A stretch of 16,064 nt of DNA from positions 8,508 to 24,571 of the forward strand of contig DHEX01000139.1 of NCBI GenBank assembly GCA_002400085.1. Reading direction: 5' to 3'. Position numbers and translations under genes: made by a program. Below the pieces are notes generated by a model. It ran no database searches. It was given only the letters and a program-made list of their open reading frames with translations, and was not told the DNA's origin. Origin of the DNA: Clostridiaceae bacterium UBA4839. GTDB taxonomy: Bacteria > Bacillota > Clostridia > Clostridiales > Caloramatoraceae. Shown piece by piece: positions 1 to 8,215 of the stretch. The stretch's first letter is position 1; each line of letters starts with the position of its first letter.

Positions 1-372
1 TGGATTAGGGTAAATTCTAACTATAAGGAAATAAATGCAGCCTTACAAATTAATAATCCCGATTCAATTTTAAATTACTACAAAAAATTAATTAAGCTTA
101 GGAAAAATAATGATACGCTAATCTATGGCAAGTTTATTGAAATAAATAAAGAAAACGAAGAAATATATTCATATATAAGGGAGCTGGGAGATGAAGTATT
201 TTTAATAATAGCAAACTTTTTTGATGGAACACCTGAATTTATTCTGCCCGACAGCGTTAAAATAAATGACCCAAATTTAGTTTTAGCAAACTATCCATGC
301 AGCAGCAGCGAACTTAATAATATGAAACTTAGACCATATGAAGCAAGAATATATAAGTGTAAAATTAAATAA
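1..372 (+). CDS. GH13 alpha-glucosidase / oligo-1,6-glucosidase, C-terminal part (5' end outside window)
   Basis: An open frame runs from base 1 to a TAA at 370-372 and gives the last 123 residues of a larger protein. Its opening WIRVN..YKEINA, then DSILNYYKKLIKLRK, and the ending LRPYEARIYK match the C-terminal part of cytoplasmic GH13 alpha-glucosidases. This is the end of the (beta/alpha)8 barrel followed by the beta-sandwich domain C. The family hydrolyses alpha-1,4 or alpha-1,6 glucosidic bonds in short malto- or isomalto-oligosaccharides; some relatives act on trehalose-6-phosphate. The catalytic residues lie upstream of the window, so substrate specificity cannot be read here. It looks like an ordinary carbohydrate-use gene and is probably unrelated to the defence genes further right. 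Confidence 0.85.
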   Translation, partial: WIRVNSNYKEINAALQINNPDSILNYYKKLIKLRKNNDTLIYGKFIEINKENEEIYSYIRELGDEVFLIIANFFDGTPEFILPDSVKINDPNLVLANYPCSSSELNNMKLRPYEARIYKCKIK

Positions 373-387
373 AGGCTTATTATATAA

Positions 388-423
388 ATATAGGGTGCCT
401 ATTTTAAAATATACACCCTATAT
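388..423 (+). terminator. Inverted repeat downstream of the alpha-glucosidase, possible terminator
   Basis: A perfect 10-bp stem (388-397 with 414-423, arm ATATAGGGTG) encloses a 16-nt AT-rich loop and starts 16 bp after the glucosidase stop codon. The position suits transcription termination, but no T-tract follows it on the plus strand, so it is not a canonical intrinsic terminator. It could also be an mRNA-stabilising hairpin. Confidence 0.4.
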
Positions 424-428
424 CACTA

Positions 429-457
429 TTCACAAAAAAAGTACTTTAAAATATAAT
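429..457 (+). promoter_or_regulatory. SigA-type promoter for the 52-residue membrane peptide
   Basis: TTCACA (429-434) and TATAAT (452-457) are separated by exactly 17 bp. This matches the vegetative consensus TTGACA-17-TATAAT at 11 of 12 positions. It lies 39 bp upstream of the ATG at 497 and just after the inverted repeat, so the small gene is probably transcribed on its own. Confidence 0.6.
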
Positions 458-496
458 AATGATAGATACAATAATTTAATATTGGGGGGAACTTTT

Positions 497-655
497 ATGA
501 GTTCATTATTTTCTTTAATTCTTAGTCTTATAGTGATAATGGTAGCCCTTAAAATTGCGCTGAAAATAACAGGATGCTTTTTTAGGATATTAATTGTTAT
601 TATTGCAATAAGTTTGGTTATAGGTATTTTAAATACCGCATTTCAATTTTTATAG
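497..655 (+). CDS. Small hydrophobic membrane protein, 52 residues
   Basis: The ATG at 497 is preceded by a strong GGGGGGA ribosome binding site at 484-490. The frame also opens further upstream (an ATG at 338), but that ATG lies inside the glucosidase gene and the upstream residues look non-coding, so 497 is chosen. The product has two predicted membrane helices, about residues 4-24 and 28-49, with a short loop containing Lys, Gly and Cys between them. There is almost no soluble part. I do not recognise a named family. Candidates are a small membrane-stress peptide or a regulator of a larger membrane complex, but nothing in the sequence decides. It has its own promoter and converges on the GerMN lipoprotein gene. 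Confidence 0.65.
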   Translation: MSSLFSLILSLIVIMVALKIALKITGCFFRILIVIIAISLVIGILNTAFQFL

Positions 656-678
656 CCGCTTATTAATCATCAATATAT

Positions 679-701
679 TTATCAAGAACGTCCCTTGATA
701 A
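679..701. terminator. Hairpin between convergent genes, possible bidirectional terminator
   Basis: TTATCAAG (679-686) and CTTGATAA (694-701) form a perfect 8-bp stem with a 7-nt loop. It sits in the 72-bp gap between the stop codons of the plus-strand membrane peptide and the minus-strand lipoprotein, where a shared terminator is expected. Neither side has a clear run of T, so efficiency is doubtful. Confidence 0.4.
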
Positions 702-727
702 TATGAGAGATAATTGGTATTTGCAAA

Positions 728-1411
728 CTATTTTCTGTAATTAATATTGCACAAATCAGGTACATGCTGAAAATTGCAATCCTTATTTTTATATAAAAAT
801 TTAACACCATCAATCCATTGCCCACTATAATCTCTTTGCAGCATGGTTTCAATTAATTGAGTTGAAGTAATTGTACCGCCTGTTGATCCTTGAAAATATT
901 TAGTTGCCCATGTAGATCCTTTTAGCTTAGAAAAATCTGATATACCTTGATTTTCTGATGATTCATCTAAATTTATCACTGCAACTTTTTTATTATCAAC
1001 ATCTTTAATATTTACTACTTGAATTGGAAGATTATCAAAATATGCCTCCGACAGTGCCTTAGCAAGAGTATCTAGTTTTTGCTTTAATTCCAATTCTTTT
1101 GGAATATAAATATAAGCATCTATTTGTTTTTTATATGTATCTGTATCTGCTGTATAAATTGGATATAAATTACTTTTATCCTTAATTGAAGGTTCCTTTG
1201 CTATATTATTCTTAGGTTCTTGTTTACTAAGCTTATCATTTAAATCTTTAACTGTTTTTTCCAAATTAACGTTTTCTTCTTTAATAGTACTAACTTCTTT
1301 ACTTAAAGCAATATTTTCATCCTTTAATGAATTAGAGGAATTAGAACATCCTGTAAATATTACACTCATAAAAAGTATGAAACAAAATGCTTCTCTTAAT
1401 CTTTTAATCAT
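728..1411 (-). CDS. GerMN-domain lipoprotein
   Basis: This is a 227-residue lipoprotein. Residues 1-22 are a typical lipoprotein signal: basic MIKRLR, a hydrophobic stretch, then FTGC with the lipid-modified Cys at 22. Residues about 24-66 are charged and heptad-like (SKEVSTIKEENVNLEK), suggesting a coiled-coil stalk. The C-terminal half (IDAYIYIPKE, VAVINLDESS, WIDGVKFLYK) fits the GerMN fold found in the spore-germination protein GerM and in many clostridial surface lipoproteins. The protein should sit on the outer face of the cytoplasmic membrane. The frame is open to 1510, but the ATG at 1411 is chosen because it has AGAGGGGTGG in front and gives a complete signal peptide. Its own promoter lies just upstream, so it need not depend on dinB. 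The exact role is unknown; a sporulation or cell-wall role is inferred from the domain. Confidence 0.75.
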   Translation of the reverse strand: MIKRLREAFCFILFMSVIFTGCSNSSNSLKDENIALSKEVSTIKEENVNLEKTVKDLNDKLSKQEPKNNIAKEPSIKDKSNLYPIYTADTDTYKKQIDAYIYIPKELELKQKLDTLAKALSEAYFDNLPIQVVNIKDVDNKKVAVINLDESSENQGISDFSKLKGSTWATKYFQGSTGGTITSTQLIETMLQRDYSGQWIDGVKFLYKNKDCNFQHVPDLCNINYRK

Positions 1412-1435
1412 AAATCCACCCCTCTTCTTAATAAT

Positions 1436-1464
1436 ATTATAAATTTTTTCATTAAATAAAACAA
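1436..1464 (-). promoter_or_regulatory. SigA-type promoter for the GerMN lipoprotein
   Basis: On the minus strand TTGTTT (1464-1459) and TATAAT (1441-1436) are separated by 17 bp. The -10 box is perfect and the -35 box matches at four of six positions. It lies in the gap between the dinB stop codon and the lipoprotein start, 24 bp before the ATG. Confidence 0.5.
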
Positions 1465-1506
1465 TTACCAACCACTTTTCTTTTTTTAAATATGAAAAAA
1501 GTAAAA

Positions 1507-2781
1507 TCATTTTGATTTGATTTGAGATAACTGATTGGCAGTAGAATAATCTTCCGTCTCAGTTCCACTTTCAATTTCAGGAACTCCGCTATCAACAAAC
1601 ACTGCTCTAAAAACCGAAGATTTACCATATCTATTTCTAATATCATCAATTGTCTTGTCTAATGCCTGCTTTTTATCGATGTCATTATCATATATTGAAG
1701 TTTGAATAAATTCATCTGAGCATAAATCTGAAACTCTTACACCTATTTGTCTTATTTTTTCTTTCTTCCACATTTCATCAAACAGTTCCTTTGCTGCCTT
1801 ATAAATTTCGCAGGTTATATTAGTTGGAGTAAAAAGCTTCTTTTGATGGGAATAAGAAAGGAATTCAGAGGACTTAAGCTCAACTGTTACCAGCCTGCAG
1901 CAGCTGTTGGTTGCCCTTAACCTTTGAGCTACAGATTCCACCAAAGCCAAAAGCACCTTATGCGCTGTTATGTAATCTTCAACATCAAATTTTGTAGTTG
2001 TGGAATTACCTATACTCTTCGTTATTATGTTTTCCTGCGTTTGTACAGGAGAATTATCTATTCCGTTAGCATATTCCCAAATAAGCTTTCCAAAGGATTT
2101 AAGTTTGTTAGTTAAAATCCCTACGTCCGTATTTGCAAGGTCACCTATTGTAATAATATTCATTTCTTTTAATTTCTTTTCTGTCTTCCTCCCCACCATA
2201 AAAAGTTTCTTCACATCAAGGGGCCACATTTTTTGCGGTATTTCCTCAGGATAAATGGTATGAACCATATCAGGCTTTTTAAGGTCTCCTGCCATCTTAG
2301 CAGTAAGCTTATTTCTTCCTATGCCTATATTTACAGTAAATCCAAGTTCATTTTTAATTCTATCCTTTATCTTATATGCCATTTCAACTGGCTTCCCATA
2401 ATTCTTTTCCATACCTGTATAATCTATAAAGCATTCATCTATGCTGAATCTTTGAACCTTTGGACTATATTCATGCAAAAGTTCATAAAGTGCATTACTA
2501 TATTTTGTGTAGAGATTGAAATTAGGAGGAACTATAATAAGTTCAGGGCACTTACGTTTTGCCTCCCAAAGTGCTTCTCCTGTCTGAACTCCATATTTTT
2601 TTGCAGGAGTACTCTTTGCTAAAACTATTCCCTTCCTATCCTCCTTAGAACCGCCAATAACTGAGGGAATTTCACGCAGATCAACTTTTGAGCCCCTTTG
2701 CAGCTCATATACTGCACTCCATGAAAGGAATGCCGAATTAACATCTATATGCATAATAGTCCTATTTCCATAATCAATCAT
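1507..2781 (-). CDS. dinB: Y-family DNA polymerase (DinB / Pol IV type)
   Basis: This is a 424-residue translesion DNA polymerase of the Y family. The catalytic palm motifs are present: HIDVNSAFLSW with the metal-binding Asp at 13, and RFSIDECFID with Asp115 and Glu116. Next come the GIGRNKLTAKMA segment, a helix-hairpin-helix thumb region (PLDVKKLFMVGRKTEKKLKEM), and a little-finger domain in the last ~150 residues that contacts DNA. These enzymes copy past damaged bases with low fidelity, normally tethered to the sliding clamp. The clostridial version has Cys and Phe (SIDECF) where E. coli Pol IV has Ala and Phe. The length is close to normal for the family and the gene looks intact. A GGTG ribosome binding site precedes the ATG. 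It follows the metallopeptidase by 51 bp on the same strand. No CGAAC-N4-GTTCG LexA box is visible upstream, so SOS control is not supported here. Confidence 0.88.
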   Translation of the reverse strand: MIDYGNRTIMHIDVNSAFLSWSAVYELQRGSKVDLREIPSVIGGSKEDRKGIVLAKSTPAKKYGVQTGEALWEAKRKCPELIIVPPNFNLYTKYSNALYELLHEYSPKVQRFSIDECFIDYTGMEKNYGKPVEMAYKIKDRIKNELGFTVNIGIGRNKLTAKMAGDLKKPDMVHTIYPEEIPQKMWPLDVKKLFMVGRKTEKKLKEMNIITIGDLANTDVGILTNKLKSFGKLIWEYANGIDNSPVQTQENIITKSIGNSTTTKFDVEDYITAHKVLLALVESVAQRLRATNSCCRLVTVELKSSEFLSYSHQKKLFTPTNITCEIYKAAKELFDEMWKKEKIRQIGVRVSDLCSDEFIQTSIYDNDIDKKQALDKTIDDIRNRYGKSSVFRAVFVDSGVPEIESGTETEDYSTANQLSQIKSK

Positions 2782-2832
2782 ATAATCACCACTTATACAA
2801 CCTTTTACAATATATACCCCTCATAATAACTG

Positions 2833-3546
2833 TTATAAATCCATTCTAACTCCATAAACCTTTAGCCATTCTTTTCTTGCCTCATAATCAGGTATTATTG
2901 AAGCTAGTAGCTCCCAGAATTCCTTTGAATGGTTCTTATGGCACATATGGCACATTTCATGAACCACTATATAGTCCAATGCATTAGATTTAGCCATTAT
3001 ACATCTCCAGTTAAATAGCAATTCATTCTTATAAGTGCAGCTTCCCCATCTCTTCTTTTGCTCCTTAACTTTTATACCAGTAGGTTTTTTGCTGAAAAAT
3101 CTGCTGTAATATTTAACCCTATCTCCTATTACCTTCTTCGCCCTCTCCCTGTACCAAAGCTCCATAGCATCTCTAATATCTTTTTCATTTTTATCTTTTG
3201 CCGTTACAATAAACTTTCCTCTAAAAAGCTTAACCTTTGGCTTTTTAACATTTGAATCTGTTTCTATTTGCAGGGAATAACTTCTTCCTAAATACATAAA
3301 TGACTCCCCATTAACAAATTCTCTTTGAATAGGTGCATAGTTCATATGCCTAAAGTAATAGATTTTTTTAATAATCCAGCTCCCTTTGCTCTTCACTTTT
3401 TCAAGTATCACTTCTTCTTTTGTACCAACAGGAGCAGTAACAGTTACAATATCAGGAGGTTCTATTGAAATCTCCATTGTTTTTCTATTTTTAAATATTA
3501 CATTAAATGCTATATTTGTTGTTCCATATTTAAATTCTAATTTCAT
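2833..3546 (-). CDS. YgjP-like (M48/DUF45 type) zinc metallopeptidase
   Basis: This is a 237-residue protein of the YgjP-like metallopeptidase family. The zinc site is clear: HEMCH at residues 196-200 (His196, Glu197, His200), then His206 in KNHSKEFW. The family signature KKRWGSC is at 164-170. An N-terminal beta-rich region (KYGTTNIAFNVIFKNRKT) is typical. Proteins of this family are often encoded beside hsdR of type I restriction systems, as here, but their substrate is not established. A role in turnover of the restriction complex is only a guess. The start is uncertain: an ATG at 3546 and a TTG at 3552 are both in frame, neither has a Shine-Dalgarno site, and an in-frame stop just upstream excludes a longer protein. 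A strong terminator lies immediately before the start, so expression must come from read-through. Confidence 0.82.
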   Translation of the reverse strand: MKLEFKYGTTNIAFNVIFKNRKTMEISIEPPDIVTVTAPVGTKEEVILEKVKSKGSWIIKKIYYFRHMNYAPIQREFVNGESFMYLGRSYSLQIETDSNVKKPKVKLFRGKFIVTAKDKNEKDIRDAMELWYRERAKKVIGDRVKYYSRFFSKKPTGIKVKEQKKRWGSCTYKNELLFNWRCIMAKSNALDYIVVHEMCHMCHKNHSKEFWELLASIIPDYEARKEWLKVYGVRMDL

Positions 3547-3561
3547 ACCCAAAGCAGGTTT

Positions 3562-3605
3562 AAGAAAAATAGGGTTTCAGGCTAAGTTTTACTTAACTGT
3601 CCCTA
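3562..3605 (-). terminator. Intrinsic terminator after hsdR
   Basis: On the minus strand TAGGG (3605...) pairs with CCCTA (ending at 3570). Nested inside are a CAG/CTG helix and a TAAGT-AAA-ACTTA hairpin at its tip, so the whole folds into one long interrupted hairpin. It is followed directly by TTTTTCTT (3569-3562). It starts 13 bp after the hsdR stop codon and should end the defence transcript. It also lies about 16 nt in front of the metallopeptidase start codon, leaving no room for a promoter between them. Confidence 0.7.
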
Positions 3606-3617
3606 AATTTCTAGCCC

Positions 3618-6600
3618 TTAATCCTCCTCTAATTTTGAAAAATGTTTCTTGGCTAAGTTAAGCAATGGATTTACCATATTCTTTCTTGTAGTTAATTTAA
3701 TTTGCTTAAAATAATTTTTGTTTAACATCATAAATATAGCTCTTTCAATATCATTTGTTTTACTTTGATTTGTAGTCCAGTCAGGAGAATAATTTTCTTC
3801 TACTGCTTTTCTCACATCTATAGCAATATCTTTTGATAATTCTATTATATCACTGCTTACATAAGATTCCTTTTCCTCTTTAAGCCTGTCTTCTTCTGCG
3901 CCTTCATCCACAATATACTTTTTAACTACCTCAAAGAAAGCATATTCTCTTTCATCCAATCCTAAGCTTTGAGATCTATATTTTGTCCCCTTTTCTGCTT
4001 CTCTATCAATAAATTCTTGGAGCTTCTTCTTTCTCTCAGCAAAATCATTTTTGGTATCATCCAATATCTTTTGGAGCTTCTCCAATAGACTGGTATAGAA
4101 AACAGGGTTATCATCCATCTTTACACTTATAGCATGTTTTACTGCGTGCTCCATGGCTGATGCTTGAGCCTCGTCGGACTTTAAAGTGCTAATCTTTTCC
4201 TTAAAATCATCCTCAAATAATGTTATGGGTTCTATCCATTGTATAACCCCAAGGGATTCTAAGTATTCTTCTATTATGGCCCTTACCTTTTCTCCACAAT
4301 CGCTTATATCTAATTCTTCTTCAGGGCTGTATTTTGCCTTTGCCCCTGCTCTAATATATCCCAGCCATTTTAAATCATTTAATATATCTGTTCCTACATG
4401 GGAAGGAAGTAATGCTTCCACTGCACTTGAAAAACGCTTGTACCCTATTTCAAATTCTGCTCTTTTATCTTGAGGTTCTAAGACTTTAATTAATTCATCT
4501 AAGTTATTTTTATCTTTTCCCCTGAACATATTCACAGCATCTTCTCTATAAGAAAGCATTTCTTTATAAAGTTCCCCTATAGGCTGCATTGGCTCACCTA
4601 AATCTTCCTTATCAAATATGGCCAAAGCTTCTCCTAAATAATCTGAAACTCCATAATAATCTACTACATACCCACATTGCTTTGTAATACTTTCCTTCTT
4701 TACCTTATCCTTGTCTACCCTGCGGCTAATATCCATAGTACAAGTCCTATTAACCCTTGCAATTGCCTGCAGCAAATTATGCTCTTTTAAAGGTCTGTCA
4801 AGATACATAACCTGCTCAATTGGTGCATCAAATCCCGTTAAAAGCATATCCTTTACAATAATAAAGCAGAGCTTATCCTCTTCAATGGGCTTTTTAAATC
4901 TACTTATAATGGTTTCCTGCTCAGCTTTTGTAGTAAAGTGTTTTTTCAAATAGGCAGGATCATTTAAACTTCCTGAAAAAATAACCTTACACTCTAATTC
5001 TTCCCCTACTATTTCCTTCATATATTTTGTAAGAGCATTGTAGTATTTTACGCAGGCTTCCCTGCTTGAACATACAACTTGAGCTTTAAATCTATTTGGA
5101 AGAATATTCTCTTTATAATGCTTTAATATATCAATAGCAATATCATTTATTCTGTCTTCTGCCTCAACTACAGCTTGCTTATTGGCATACTTTTGCTTTA
5201 TAGCTTCCTTTTCTTCATCACTTTTATCCTCAAAAGCTTCATCAAACAGTTCATCTAAAGTTGAATCTTTTATATGAAGCTGCGGCATCCTTCCTTCATA
5301 TACTATTTTTACCGTAGCCCCATCATCAACTGATTCTTTAATGCCATACTTATCTATATATCCTCCGAAAGTTCTTGGAGTAGACTTATCCTCTCTATCT
5401 ATAGGGGTACCTGTAAAGCCTATAAAGGTAGCATTTGGAAGCGCAGTTCTCATGTTAGAAGCTGTATCTTTATACTGGCTTCTATGAGCTTCATCAGATA
5501 AAACAATTACATTGGATTTTGTAGTTAATACTTCATAAGGAAGAGCAAATTTCTTTTTAACCTTCTTACCATTTTCTATAACTTCTCTTTCCTCTATTTC
5601 GCTTTCAAACTTTTGAATGGTAGTCATAATAATCTTTGACTGGGCCTGAGATAAAAGCTCCTTCATTTTAGAAATTTTATCAGCCCTCTCTGGTGTAGTA
5701 ATCTTTGATAAAGTTCTCATAAATGTTCCATATATCTGCTTGTCTAAATCAATTCTATCCGTAACAACAACTATTGTAGCATCAGAAAGCTCCTTAATTC
5801 TTTTTACCTTCCTTGCAAGCATAACCATAGTCAAGGATTTTCCCGAACCTTGTGTATGCCATATAACTCCGCCTCTTGATAAGGAATCCTTACCAGTTCT
5901 TAGTCTTTTAATTGCTTTATTTACAGCCCTAAACTGCTGGTATCTTGCTATTTTCTTAATAGTTGCCCCATTATCTGTTTCAAATAGCAAGAAATTTCTC
6001 ATAACATCAAGAAGGTTTCTTTTTTCTAACAGCCCCTGAATAAATAAATTTTGTCCATTATCCTCTACTCCTTGAACATCATCCCTCTTAAATGGATAAG
6101 GGTCTTTCCACTCTAAATAATTATTGTATTTAGAGCTTATAGTTCCAACATAGCCATGATATTTATTTAATATGCCTGTAAAGAAATTAGTATAAAAAAG
6201 CCTTGGATTTCCCTCTGAAACATCGCTGTCCCTTTCATTCATATATCTTCTAAGCTGCTCATATGCTTCTTTCTTACCTATATTTTCATTTTTCCCTTTT
6301 TCTAAAAAAGGAGACTTGCACTCAAGCACAGCTACAGGAATTCCGTTCACAAAAATAACTATATCAGGGTAGATGGATTTCCCTAATTGAGTTTTAACCT
6401 CAAACTGCCTTGTAACTAAGAAGTCATTGTTATCTACATTATCCCAATCAATAAAATGTACTGTTTGCGGTTTCTTCTGACCGTTTCCATATATATCTTG
6501 GTCTACAGTATAATTTAAATCTACAATAGCATCATAAATTTTTTCATTTATATCTAAAAGGCCTGTGCCCAAATTCTCTGGTCTGCTTAAAAATCTAATA

Positions 6601-6812
6601 GTTTTATGCAGATTTCCTTCATCCATCCATGGATTTAGTCTCTTTAAAGCTTTTTTAAGTCTTCTATTCAATATAACCTCTGTTAAAGAATCCCTTTCCC
6701 CTTGTTCTGGCGTTAAATTCTTGCCATGAACAAATTCATATTTTAAAATATCCTTTATGTAATTAATAGCTGGAATCTCTACTAAAGTTTCTTCATTGCC
6801 TAAATAAGCCAT
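3618..6812 (-). CDS. hsdR: Type I restriction enzyme, R (motor and nuclease) subunit HsdR
   Basis: This 1064-residue protein is the DNA-translocating and cleaving subunit of a type I restriction complex (R2M2S). The N-terminal PD-(D/E)xK nuclease has Asp150 in YPDIVIF, Glu164 and Lys166 in ECK, and a QxxxY motif at 186-190. Two RecA-like superfamily 2 motor domains follow: Walker A TQGSGKS at 320-326, motif Ia around TDR (351), DEAH at 440-443 and TGTP at 467-470. Further motor motifs (MLLTGFDAP and the ARVNRT motif VI) come later, with a helical C-terminal region that docks on the methylase. The length is normal for the family and there is no frameshift. A strong AAAGGGGTGA site precedes the ATG. 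It is the third gene in the order M-S-R and ends in an intrinsic terminator. Confidence 0.96.
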   Translation of the reverse strand: MAYLGNEETLVEIPAINYIKDILKYEFVHGKNLTPEQGERDSLTEVILNRRLKKALKRLNPWMDEGNLHKTIRFLSRPENLGTGLLDINEKIYDAIVDLNYTVDQDIYGNGQKKPQTVHFIDWDNVDNNDFLVTRQFEVKTQLGKSIYPDIVIFVNGIPVAVLECKSPFLEKGKNENIGKKEAYEQLRRYMNERDSDVSEGNPRLFYTNFFTGILNKYHGYVGTISSKYNNYLEWKDPYPFKRDDVQGVEDNGQNLFIQGLLEKRNLLDVMRNFLLFETDNGATIKKIARYQQFRAVNKAIKRLRTGKDSLSRGGVIWHTQGSGKSLTMVMLARKVKRIKELSDATIVVVTDRIDLDKQIYGTFMRTLSKITTPERADKISKMKELLSQAQSKIIMTTIQKFESEIEEREVIENGKKVKKKFALPYEVLTTKSNVIVLSDEAHRSQYKDTASNMRTALPNATFIGFTGTPIDREDKSTPRTFGGYIDKYGIKESVDDGATVKIVYEGRMPQLHIKDSTLDELFDEAFEDKSDEEKEAIKQKYANKQAVVEAEDRINDIAIDILKHYKENILPNRFKAQVVCSSREACVKYYNALTKYMKEIVGEELECKVIFSGSLNDPAYLKKHFTTKAEQETIISRFKKPIEEDKLCFIIVKDMLLTGFDAPIEQVMYLDRPLKEHNLLQAIARVNRTCTMDISRRVDKDKVKKESITKQCGYVVDYYGVSDYLGEALAIFDKEDLGEPMQPIGELYKEMLSYREDAVNMFRGKDKNNLDELIKVLEPQDKRAEFEIGYKRFSSAVEALLPSHVGTDILNDLKWLGYIRAGAKAKYSPEEELDISDCGEKVRAIIEEYLESLGVIQWIEPITLFEDDFKEKISTLKSDEAQASAMEHAVKHAISVKMDDNPVFYTSLLEKLQKILDDTKNDFAERKKKLQEFIDREAEKGTKYRSQSLGLDEREYAFFEVVKKYIVDEGAEEDRLKEEKESYVSSDIIELSKDIAIDVRKAVEENYSPDWTTNQSKTNDIERAIFMMLNKNYFKQIKLTTRKNMVNPLLNLAKKHFSKLEED

Positions 6813-6846
6813 TCACTCACCCCTTTCTGTTTATCATTTTTATCTC

Positions 6847-8127
6847 CTAACTCACCTTCACCCTAATCTTCCCCGTCAAAAGCTTCTGCATAAGTCCTTT
6901 TTTTAATTCTTGAAGCTTTTCTTTTTTTGATTCGTATTGAGATATTTGCTTGTCTACGGAAGATAGGATGGAGGCGATTTGTTGCTGTTCATCATAACAA
7001 GGTATAGGAATCTTAAAATCATTAACCTGCTGTAAACTTAGATTTGGCTGAGCTCCAACAGTTGAAATTTTATCAATATAATTTTTAAAAAATCTACTTG
7101 AAAATATATAATTTATATATTCAACAGAATAATTTGATTTATCTAATCTTACAATTGCTAAAGCTTGATTTGTATTAGCTGGTAGTATATTACCTGAAAT
7201 CAATACACTCTTACCTAATGAACCTGCAATAGAAACTAAAATATCATTTTCTTGAATTTTAGACCTTGATAGTTTTTCATTACACTCATATGAAATTTTT
7301 AATAAATTATCTGAACATATCTTCCCATTGTCTAATATGTTTTCTATCTTAATAAAGTTTACCCCTTCATCAACAAAATCAAATCCATATGTTGAAGGAG
7401 TTGTTCCTTTAGTAATTAACAAACTAATATCTCCTAATTTTCTAACTTCCCACTCCTCTGGTATCCTTCCTATCTCTGTATCCTTAAATCTGCTATGTCC
7501 AATTCCTTTTGTAAGAAGTCTTTGCATAAGCCCCTTTTTCAGTTTCTTCATTTTTTCTATAAGGTTATCAGTAATTTCTATTTGCTCGTCTACAGAGGAG
7601 AGGATGGAGGAAATTTTTTGCTGCTCTTTAATATATGGAATAGGTATATTTGTTTTTCTTAAAGTATCTAAAGAGAGATTTTTTATTGTTGTTCCTGTTA
7701 ATTCTTTATAAAAATGCAACTGAATTTTATTACTATTTAATGCGTAAAATATATAATTTTTATTAACACTCTCTTTTAATGTGATATATCCGCAACTCTT
7801 ACCCAATACAACTTTTTCAGAATTATAGCAAGCTAAATTACCTATTGTACCGTTTAATGATATTAAAAGTGTATTATTATTTAACTCTTTTTTGTACTTC
7901 TGATATTCTATTTCATTTACTTTTTTAGTCTCATTTGTTATTAGTATTTTACCATCATTCAAATTATTGCCATTTATAAAGTAATAATCACCATCCTCAC
8001 TGTATACTGGTGTTCCATGCAATCCATCTCCTATTTTATAAGCTATTTTATTTAAAGGTTTTATCTCCCACTCCCCTGGTATCTCCCCAAGCTCCGTCAT
8101 CTTATATCCTTCTCTAACCTTTTTCAC
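6847..8127 (-). CDS. hsdS: Type I restriction-modification specificity subunit HsdS
   Basis: This 426-residue subunit chooses the DNA target of the complex. It shows the usual two-fold layout. A first target-recognition domain (about 20-165) begins with TELGEIPGEW, followed by a conserved coiled-coil spacer (about 168-208; QQKISSILSSVDEQI, GLMQRLL). A second recognition domain (about 217-378) begins with TEIGRIPEEW, followed by a second spacer (about 380-420; QQQIASILSSVDKQI, GLMQKLLTGK). The two recognition domains differ strongly from each other, as expected for an asymmetric bipartite target. The start is GTG at 8127, supported by AGGTGG a few bases upstream. The gene is intact. Which half-sites it reads cannot be told from sequence alone. 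Confidence 0.95.
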   Translation of the reverse strand: MKKVREGYKMTELGEIPGEWEIKPLNKIAYKIGDGLHGTPVYSEDGDYYFINGNNLNDGKILITNETKKVNEIEYQKYKKELNNNTLLISLNGTIGNLACYNSEKVVLGKSCGYITLKESVNKNYIFYALNSNKIQLHFYKELTGTTIKNLSLDTLRKTNIPIPYIKEQQKISSILSSVDEQIEITDNLIEKMKKLKKGLMQRLLTKGIGHSRFKDTEIGRIPEEWEVRKLGDISLLITKGTTPSTYGFDFVDEGVNFIKIENILDNGKICSDNLLKISYECNEKLSRSKIQENDILVSIAGSLGKSVLISGNILPANTNQALAIVRLDKSNYSVEYINYIFSSRFFKNYIDKISTVGAQPNLSLQQVNDFKIPIPCYDEQQQIASILSSVDKQISQYESKKEKLQELKKGLMQKLLTGKIRVKVS

Positions 8128-8215
8128 TATTTTGCCACCTGCCTTAAGCTATTTTTCTATATAATATTAATAAATCAGGTTTTAATTTGTAAACTATCTA
8201 ATCCTTCTCAATACT

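Noticed and set aside
338..496. Upstream extension of the small membrane peptide from an ATG at 338
   Set aside because: The ATG lies inside the glucosidase gene, and the extra residues are translated from the intergenic inverted repeat and promoter. The start at 497 has the ribosome binding site.
1412..1510. Longer N-terminus for the GerMN lipoprotein, starting at 1510
   Set aside because: It would place 33 extra residues before a complete lipoprotein signal peptide, overlap the dinB stop codon, and ignore the strong ribosome binding site and promoter just before 1411.
2826..2836. ATAAC-T-GTTAT palindrome at the metallopeptidase stop codon as an operator for dinB
   Set aside because: Short, AT-only apart from the core, and easily found by chance in such AT-rich DNA. 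No promoter of good quality is positioned next to it.
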